From NCBI GenBank assembly GCA_045811525.1, contig JBJMTV010000010.1:118390-182389 (forward strand): a stretch of 64,000 nucleotides of DNA, in the 5' to 3' direction. This document shows, in pieces, positions 59,330 to 64,000 of this stretch. The notes under the pieces are model-generated. The model was given only the letters and a program-made list of their open reading frames with translations. It made no database searches and was not told the DNA's origin. Source of the DNA: VAZQ01 sp045811525 (GTDB lineage Bacteria > Pseudomonadota > Alphaproteobacteria > Rhizobiales > Xanthobacteraceae). Numbering within the stretch: position 1 is the first letter of the stretch; each line of letters opens with the position of its first letter. The position numbers and the translations under genes are program-made.

Positions 59330-60328
59330 CTACCGGTGGATGCCGGCAGTGGTAATGACCTCGCGCCAGCGCTGCACATCCTCGCGGATGCGCTGGCCCA
59401 GCGCTGCAGGCGACCCTGACTCCGGCTCGACGCCGTATTTGGCGAAGGCGACGCGCATCTCCGGCGCCTCGACGATCTGTCTCAGCTCGCGGTTGAGCCG
59501 CGCGATGAGCGCAGCAGGTGTTGCCGGCGGCGCCACGATTGCCTGCCAGAGCGTGCATTCATAGCCCGGCAGTCCAGACTCGGCGATGGTTGGCACCTGC
59601 GGCAGCGCGCTGTTGCGGGTTGCCCCGGTCACTCCCAACGGCCGCAGCTTTCCTGCCTGTATGTGAGTGAGCGTCGGCGGGATCGTGCCCCATTGCATGT
59701 CGACACGCCCCTCGAGCAGATCGAGCGTGGACTGGGCAGTGCCGCGATAGGGCACGTGGGTCAGCTCGACCTGTGCCATTTTCTCGAACAGTGCGCCGGC
59801 AAGGTGGGCGAGCGTGGCCGGACCGGCCGAGGCATAGTTGAGCTGTCGCGGCTTGGCGTTGGCGAGCGCTATCAGCTCCTGCACGGTCTGCGCCGGCACG
59901 GCGGGGTGGACGGCAAGTAAAAAGGGCGAGCTGCCCAGCATCGCCACCGGCGCGAAATCCTTCACCGGATCGTAAGTGCTGCTGCCGAGGCTCGCCGCCA
60001 CCGCATGCGTGCTGGTGTTCGCGAGTCCGAGTGTGTAGCCGTCCGGCTCGGAACGCGCGACCATCTCAGTGCCGAGGCCGCCGCCGGCACCGACCCGGTT
60101 CTCGACCACGATCTGCTGGCCGAGCCGCTCGATGAGCCTCTGCGCCACCAGGCGCGCAACGATATCCGAGCTGCTGCCGGCTGTGAACGGCACAATCAGG
60201 CGGATCGGCCGCTCTGGCCAGCGCGGCTCGCTCCCCTGCGCTTGCGCGGCGCCTGATGCAGCAATCGTGACCGCGATGGCAAAAAGCGCCATCCAGCGCC
60301 GGCTTACCCACGCTGGCAATGCGCTCAT
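59330..60328 (-). CDS. TctC/Bug family periplasmic solute-binding protein (second copy)
   Basis: 332 residues; signal peptide MSALPAWVSRRWMALFAIAV, cleaved near GAAQAQG. WPERPIRLIVPFTAGSSSDI, VVENRVGAGGGLGTEMV, YASAGPATLAHLAGALF and LTHVPYRGTAQSTLDLLEG are TctC motifs. It overlaps the FAD-oxygenase stop-start by ATGA, so it is co-translated with that enzyme and probably binds that enzyme's substrate. No TctAB genes here. Confidence 0.93.
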   Translation of the reverse strand: MSALPAWVSRRWMALFAIAVTIAASGAAQAQGSEPRWPERPIRLIVPFTAGSSSDIVARLVAQRLIERLGQQIVVENRVGAGGGLGTEMVARSEPDGYTLGLANTSTHAVAASLGSSTYDPVKDFAPVAMLGSSPFLLAVHPAVPAQTVQELIALANAKPRQLNYASAGPATLAHLAGALFEKMAQVELTHVPYRGTAQSTLDLLEGRVDMQWGTIPPTLTHIQAGKLRPLGVTGATRNSALPQVPTIAESGLPGYECTLWQAIVAPPATPAALIARLNRELRQIVEAPEMRVAFAKYGVEPESGSPAALGQRIREDVQRWREVITTAGIHR

Positions 60329-61548
60329 GCAATTTGCTCCGCCTCGCGCAGACTCTCGATCAGCGAGCTGCGCAGCAGGAACGCTCGCGCGAGCTTTGGA
60401 TCCTCGGCGGTGCGGCGCAGCTCCTCATGGTTTTTCTTGCGGACGGCCGGATCCTTTTCCGCAAGGAGCCGCTTGTTGCGAATGGTCTGTGCCTGCGTGT
60501 GCTGCAACGCCACGTGACGGCGCTGACGCTCGTAACGGTCAAGCAGGTCATGGCTCGCTGCGCCGCGCATGATCTTGATGAGCTTCTCGGCAAGGTTGAA
60601 GGCATCGTGGATGCCGCTGTTCATGCCCATCGCCCCGATCGGACTGTTCACATGTGCGGAATCGCCGGCGAGAACGGCCCGCCCGACGCGGAATTTCTGC
60701 GACACACGCTGGTGCACCACATAGAGATTGCTGCCGACGATGTCGAAATCGCGTTCGCTCGCCATGAAGCTTTTCAGCCGAGCTTGCAGGGTCTCGGGCC
60801 GGGTCAATGCCGTCTCATCCTCCTCCGGCGCAGTCGGGAAGTGAACGCGCCAGCGGTCCGGTGGACCTTTCCAATGAAACAGGTTGGACCATTCGTCAGG
60901 GTCGGAGATGTAATTGCGCTCGGTGTAGCCGTGCTGGCGAAAGTCGTAGGCAACCTCGATATTCAGCGTGCGATCGGGATAGGTGAATCCTTCGAACTCG
61001 ATGCCCAGCTGCTTGCGCACGACGCTGCGGGCACCTTCGCCGCTGACGATGAAGCCGCCGCGCAAGGTTTCGCTCGCCCCATCTGCATTCGTGACCTCCG
61101 CCGTGACACCCTCGGCATCCTGGCTGAACCCGGTGAACACCGTGGACAGGCGCAGATCGATATTGGGATGCTCTCTAGCGAGCGCGAGCGCCTCCTCGAC
61201 GATCTTGATGCGCTCGCACTGCAGCACATAGGGAAAGCGGGTGTCATCCTTCAGGTGAGCGTGGTCGAACTCGGCAATCAGCGTGTGCCCGCGTCGCTCC
61301 CAATAATGAAATAGCGGCGCGATGATGCCGCGCGGCTCGAGCCTCTGGTAGAGGCCGATGCGGTCGAGCATCTCCAAGGTGGCGGGGTGATTGGTGCCGG
61401 CGCGCGGCACCTGCTCGAGGAAGTTGTCGGCACCGAGCGCCTCGACCAGACAGACCTGCACGTCGGCCTGCGCCAGGGCGAGCGAAAGGCACAAGCCGAC
61501 TGGACCGGCGCCGATGACGATCACACGGTGAGGCGGGGATTGGGCCAT
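60325..61548 (-). CDS. FAD-dependent aromatic monooxygenase (PheA/TfdB, UbiH-like family)
   Basis: 407 residues. VIVIGAGPVGLCLSLALAQA is the ADP-binding Rossmann loop; SGEGARSVVRKQLG is the D-G-type second motif (here with Glu) and RAVLAGDSAHVNSPIGAMGM the third FAD motif with the G-D. These class A flavoprotein hydroxylases attack phenolic rings with O2 and NAD(P)H. It heads the operon with TctC and lies near a flavin reductase, a VOC protein and UbiD, consistent with degradation of an aromatic compound. Confidence 0.9.
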   Translation of the reverse strand: MAQSPPHRVIVIGAGPVGLCLSLALAQADVQVCLVEALGADNFLEQVPRAGTNHPATLEMLDRIGLYQRLEPRGIIAPLFHYWERRGHTLIAEFDHAHLKDDTRFPYVLQCERIKIVEEALALAREHPNIDLRLSTVFTGFSQDAEGVTAEVTNADGASETLRGGFIVSGEGARSVVRKQLGIEFEGFTYPDRTLNIEVAYDFRQHGYTERNYISDPDEWSNLFHWKGPPDRWRVHFPTAPEEDETALTRPETLQARLKSFMASERDFDIVGSNLYVVHQRVSQKFRVGRAVLAGDSAHVNSPIGAMGMNSGIHDAFNLAEKLIKIMRGAASHDLLDRYERQRRHVALQHTQAQTIRNKRLLAEKDPAVRKKNHEELRRTAEDPKLARAFLLRSSLIESLREAEQIA

Positions 61549-61616
61549 CGACGACCGGGTGCGCTCCCCTGCCGCCGTTCACGGCGCCGGCAGAACGCAG
61601 CGCGGATTGTCCAAGC

Positions 61617-62015
61617 TCAGCTCTTTGCCGCCACGACGTCCTTCACGGCGCCGATCCACCCGGTGTGGGTCAGATCAAACACGATGCCGAGCGGGTCCTT
61701 GTATTTGGCCTCGTAATAGGAGTGTGCGGCCTCGTTGGGCTTCGCCGGGTCGGGGCGGCCGGCGAGATATTTGCCGCCGGCATTGACGACTTTCTTCTCG
61801 GCTTCATCGAGATCGTCGACCCACATGCCGAAATGATAGATGCCGACCTTCTCGTTGCCTTCCTGCTTCAGGAGCGCGACATTGATGATACCGTCGGACA
61901 CGTACACGCCGCGCCGTGCCCTGCCGGCGATCTTCATGTCGAACGCTTCCTCGAAAAACTTGGCAGCCTTCTCGGGGTCGGGAACGATCAGCGCCATGTG
62001 GCGAAGCTTGGCCAT
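61617..62015 (-). CDS. VOC superfamily (glyoxalase/dioxygenase-like) protein
   Basis: 132 residues, one vicinal-oxygen-chelate domain of two beta-alpha-beta3 modules: LRHMALIVPDPEKAAKFFEE, then VGIYHFGMWVDDLDEAEKKV and AKYKDPLGIVFDLTHTG. Metal ligands would be the first His, the second His and a late Glu/Asp, though the last is not certain. VOC proteins here may be lactoyl-glutathione lyases or extradiol-type enzymes. It lies 68 bases from the FAD oxygenase in the same direction and is probably transcribed with it. Confidence 0.85.
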   Translation of the reverse strand: MAKLRHMALIVPDPEKAAKFFEEAFDMKIAGRARRGVYVSDGIINVALLKQEGNEKVGIYHFGMWVDDLDEAEKKVVNAGGKYLAGRPDPAKPNEAAHSYYEAKYKDPLGIVFDLTHTGWIGAVKDVVAAKS

Positions 62016-62129
62016 TTGCCTTCCTTTCAGTGCGAATTGTCCTGATGACGAAGCATAGCGAGGAACGGCCGCTCACCACAAGCCGCCGGGCCTGCTAACC
62101 TGCAAAGGGTGAGCGCAGTGAGACCAAAC

Positions 62130-63545
62130 ATGTACCAAGACTTGCGCGGGTTCATCGCCGAGGTCGAAAAGCTCGGCGCGCTCCGCCGCATCGAGGGCGC
62201 AGACCCGCATCATGAGATCGGTGGGATCACCGAGGTTGCCGCCGGCTCGGCTGAGGCGCCCGCTCTGTTGTTCGACGGCATCAAAGGCTTTCCCCGCGGG
62301 TTTCGCATTTTCACCAACGCGGTCACAACGCCGCAGCGCGCGGCGCTGGCGCTCGGCCTTGACCCGAAGCTGCGTCCACTCCAGGCGCTTGCGGCTTGGA
62401 TGGATAAACGCAAGACGCTCACGCCGCATGCGTTCACGATGGTGAAGGACGCGGCCTGTTTGCAGAATCGCTTGTCAGGCGAGGAGGTCGATCTTGCCAG
62501 GTTTCCGGCGCCGACCTGGCACCGGCACGACGGCGGCGCTTTTATCGGATCGGGCTCGATCGTGGTCATGCGCGACCCGGACAATAGTTGGATCAACGCG
62601 TCGATCTATCGCATCCAGGTGCAGGATCGCAGGCGCGTCACCGTGCAGTTCGATCATGCCGGCCGGCACGGCGCGGTCATTGCCAGGAAGTATTGGGAGC
62701 GGGGCGAGCGCTGTCCGGTGGCGGTGGTGCACGGCGAGGATCCGGCGCTGTTCATCGCCGGGTTCGAGTACTTGCCGGAAGCGCAATCGGAGTATGGCTT
62801 TGCCGGCGCGATCAAGGGCGCACCCATCGAGGTGTGCGCGGGGCCGCTCACAGGGCTGCCGGTCCCGGCGCTGGCCGAGATGGTGTTCGAGGGCTACCTG
62901 CCGCCGGGAAGCGAGCTGCCGGAGGGACCATTCGGCGAGTTCACCGGCTATTATGCCTCACAGGCGCGACCGGCGCCGGTGATGGAGGTGGCCGCCGTCT
63001 ATCATCGCGATGATCCCATCTTGCTCGGATCGCCGCCGATGAAGCCGCCGCGCTTTCATTTCGGGCTGCCGCTGCGCGCCGCGACCATCTGGCAGAACCT
63101 GGAAGCTGCCGGGGTGAGCGACGTCACGGGTGCCTGGCAGCACGTTTCGCAACTGATGACCGTGGTGTCGTTGCGCCAACGCTATGACGGACACGCCAAG
63201 CGTGCGGCGCTCATCGCCGCCGCCCACAGCTACATGGCGCGCCTCGTGGTTGTGGTCGACGAGGACGTTGACCCGTCCAATATCAACGATGTCATGTGGG
63301 CGATCACGACGCGCTGCGAGCCCTCGGAGCAGGTCGACATCATTCGCAATGGCTGGAGCTCGGCGCTCGACCCGCGTCTCGCGCCGGCGCAGCGCCGCGC
63401 CGGCACCACGTCGCATTCCAAGCTCATCCTCGATGCGTGTCGCCCGTTTGCCTGGCGCGACGAGTTTCCGGCGGCATCAGCGCTTTCCCTGGATGAGGCG
63501 CGTGCCATTGAGGAGCGTTGGGGCGCGCTGCTGCGCGGCGAGTAG
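62130..63545 (+). CDS. UbiD family decarboxylase
   Basis: About 471 residues; GTG 62109 would add seven. The prenyl-FMN-dependent decarboxylase fold is shown by MYQDLRGFIAEVEKLG, NAVTTPQRAALALGLDP, ASIYRIQVQDRRRVTVQFD, EVCAGPLTGLPVPA and LPEGPFGEFTGYYASQARPA. Members decarboxylate or carboxylate aromatic and alpha,beta-unsaturated acids and need a UbiX flavin prenyltransferase, which is not in this window. Divergent from the VOC gene. It may act on a phthalate-, hydroxybenzoate- or pyrrole-type carboxylate; substrate unproven. Confidence 0.92.
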   Translation: MYQDLRGFIAEVEKLGALRRIEGADPHHEIGGITEVAAGSAEAPALLFDGIKGFPRGFRIFTNAVTTPQRAALALGLDPKLRPLQALAAWMDKRKTLTPHAFTMVKDAACLQNRLSGEEVDLARFPAPTWHRHDGGAFIGSGSIVVMRDPDNSWINASIYRIQVQDRRRVTVQFDHAGRHGAVIARKYWERGERCPVAVVHGEDPALFIAGFEYLPEAQSEYGFAGAIKGAPIEVCAGPLTGLPVPALAEMVFEGYLPPGSELPEGPFGEFTGYYASQARPAPVMEVAAVYHRDDPILLGSPPMKPPRFHFGLPLRAATIWQNLEAAGVSDVTGAWQHVSQLMTVVSLRQRYDGHAKRAALIAAAHSYMARLVVVVDEDVDPSNINDVMWAITTRCEPSEQVDIIRNGWSSALDPRLAPAQRRAGTTSHSKLILDACRPFAWRDEFPAASALSLDEARAIEERWGALLRGE

Positions 63546-63558
63546 GCATCACTGCGTG

Positions 63559-63593
63559 GTGCGCACGGTGCTTCGCACCTTTGCACACCCTAC
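63559..63593 (-). repeat. Left end of the MITE-like element, inverted copy (C)
   Basis: Reading the minus strand, GTAGGGTGTGCAAAGG then GGTGCGAAGCACCGTGCGCAC repeats the left end of copies A and B with few changes. It lies 13 bases after the UbiD stop, so it may act as a transcript-end hairpin. Confidence 0.85.
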
Positions 63594-63617
63594 GGCGCAT
63601 AATTGCACGAGTGGGTC

Positions 63618-63654
63618 GTAGGGTGCCGCAAAGCCGCGCGAGCGGCGTGCGCAC
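63618..63654 (+). repeat. Diverged left end of the same repeat family (copy D)
   Basis: GTAGGGTGCCGCAAAGCCGC then GCGAGCGGCGTGCGCAC. The inner hairpin arm changed from GGTGC/GCACC to GCCGC/GCGGC in a compensated way, so pairing is kept. It is placed head-to-head with copy C, 24 bases apart. A CCTAC end occurs near 63700. Confidence 0.7.
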
Positions 63655-64000
63655 CATCTTCCTGCACACCATTGGCGTGCGCACCATCGTGCCTGCAGGC
63701 CTACGAAATATCTTGACGCCCTCACGCGTGTCATATGGAAGCGGCTGCATCGTTGCTCGAATACGAGGGGCGCCTTCCGGAGGCGATCCTGAAGGCGAGA
63801 GCAACGGGCGGCGCCCGCGGTCATGGCTCGCAACCGTGATCCCGGGCGGCTCTGGGGATCCGCCCGCCGGGCACTATGACCTGGCTGCGGGAGAACCCGC
63901 TGCACGCGCTCCGGTGGATAATGCCGGGGACGGAAGCGCTGGACCTGGAGCCGCAAAGACGCCGTAGGTGGAGCGCCGAGAGGCGAGCGTGCCCCGCTGG
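63655..64000. other. Window-end region without an assignable gene
   Basis: 346 bases. A plus-strand frame from ATG 63731 (MEAAASLLEYEGRLPEA) stops after 34 codons. In the same frame another ATG at about 63878 (MTWLRENPLHALRW) runs open to the window edge and could be the start of a gene that continues outside. TTGACG at 63713 with TATGGA 15 bases later is a weak promoter-like pair. Nothing can be named. Confidence 0.3.

Noticed and set aside
63518..63967. A 149-codon plus-strand frame after the UbiD gene
   Set aside because: Runs through both repeat copies C and D; the protein reads like translated palindrome.

Overview
The window is high-GC DNA from an alphaproteobacterium, most likely a Hyphomicrobiales (Rhizobiales) member near the Bradyrhizobiaceae/Xanthobacteraceae. 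Three observations support this: the order hemC-hemD-mitofilin-like-hemY divergent from tsaD-gpsA-EVE-acsA; a DivL-type cell-cycle pseudokinase next to a tsaE-amgK fusion and murU; and the block mutM / ubiE-ubiB-coaBC-dut. The many TctC/Bug solute receptors and DUF849 genes fit as well. I saw no rRNA, tRNA, CRISPR array, intact transposase or prophage. All assignments come from reading the sequence; no database search was run.

Layout. 1-3037: end of a polysaccharide deacetylase, an Ada-like DNA-methyl transferase, a DUF2244 membrane protein and endonuclease III. 3123-18089: about 15 kb of minus-strand genes, mostly joined by 4-base ATGA/GTGA overlaps. They encode inositol-3-phosphate synthase, a histidine phosphatase, four CgeB-like glycosyltransferases, one GT4 glycosyltransferase, a sugar nucleotidyltransferase, a small-molecule methyltransferase, a TIM-barrel glycosidase whose strands appear circularly permuted, phosphopentomutase, two nucleotide-sugar epimerases and a UDP-glucuronate decarboxylase. 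I read this as a locus for an unknown inositol- and pentose-linked glycan or glycoside, and it is the best candidate here for an undescribed system. 18.2-24.3 kb: small proteins, GST, TetR, patatin, and a Tat-exported molybdopterin lipoprotein with its cytochrome b partner. 24.9-29.7 kb: a plus-strand operon of haloacid-dehalogenase-like hydrolase, DUF2064 transferase, radical SAM/SPASM enzyme and a polytopic membrane protein.

29.8-44.4 kb is a housekeeping core: haem synthesis, tRNA t6A synthesis, glycerolipid precursor, acetyl-CoA synthetase, peptidoglycan-sugar recycling and DivL. 44.6-46.6 kb holds a divergent aldolase/LigJ-like hydratase pair. A gene-poor stretch of about 0.9 kb follows, with a broken ABC substrate-binding-protein remnant. 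47.5-53.6 kb carries a DUF1328 protein, an Rrf2 regulator, dUTPase, CoaBC with an extra ribbon-helix-helix domain, ubiquinone genes and Fpg. 53.8-63.5 kb is catabolic: two TctC receptors, a DUF849 cleavage enzyme, a nitrate/sulfonate-type ABC transporter, a flavin reductase, an FAD monooxygenase, a VOC protein and a UbiD-like decarboxylase. This looks like uptake and breakdown of an aromatic or carboxylated substrate. Two families of short palindromic intergenic repeats flank parts of this last region.
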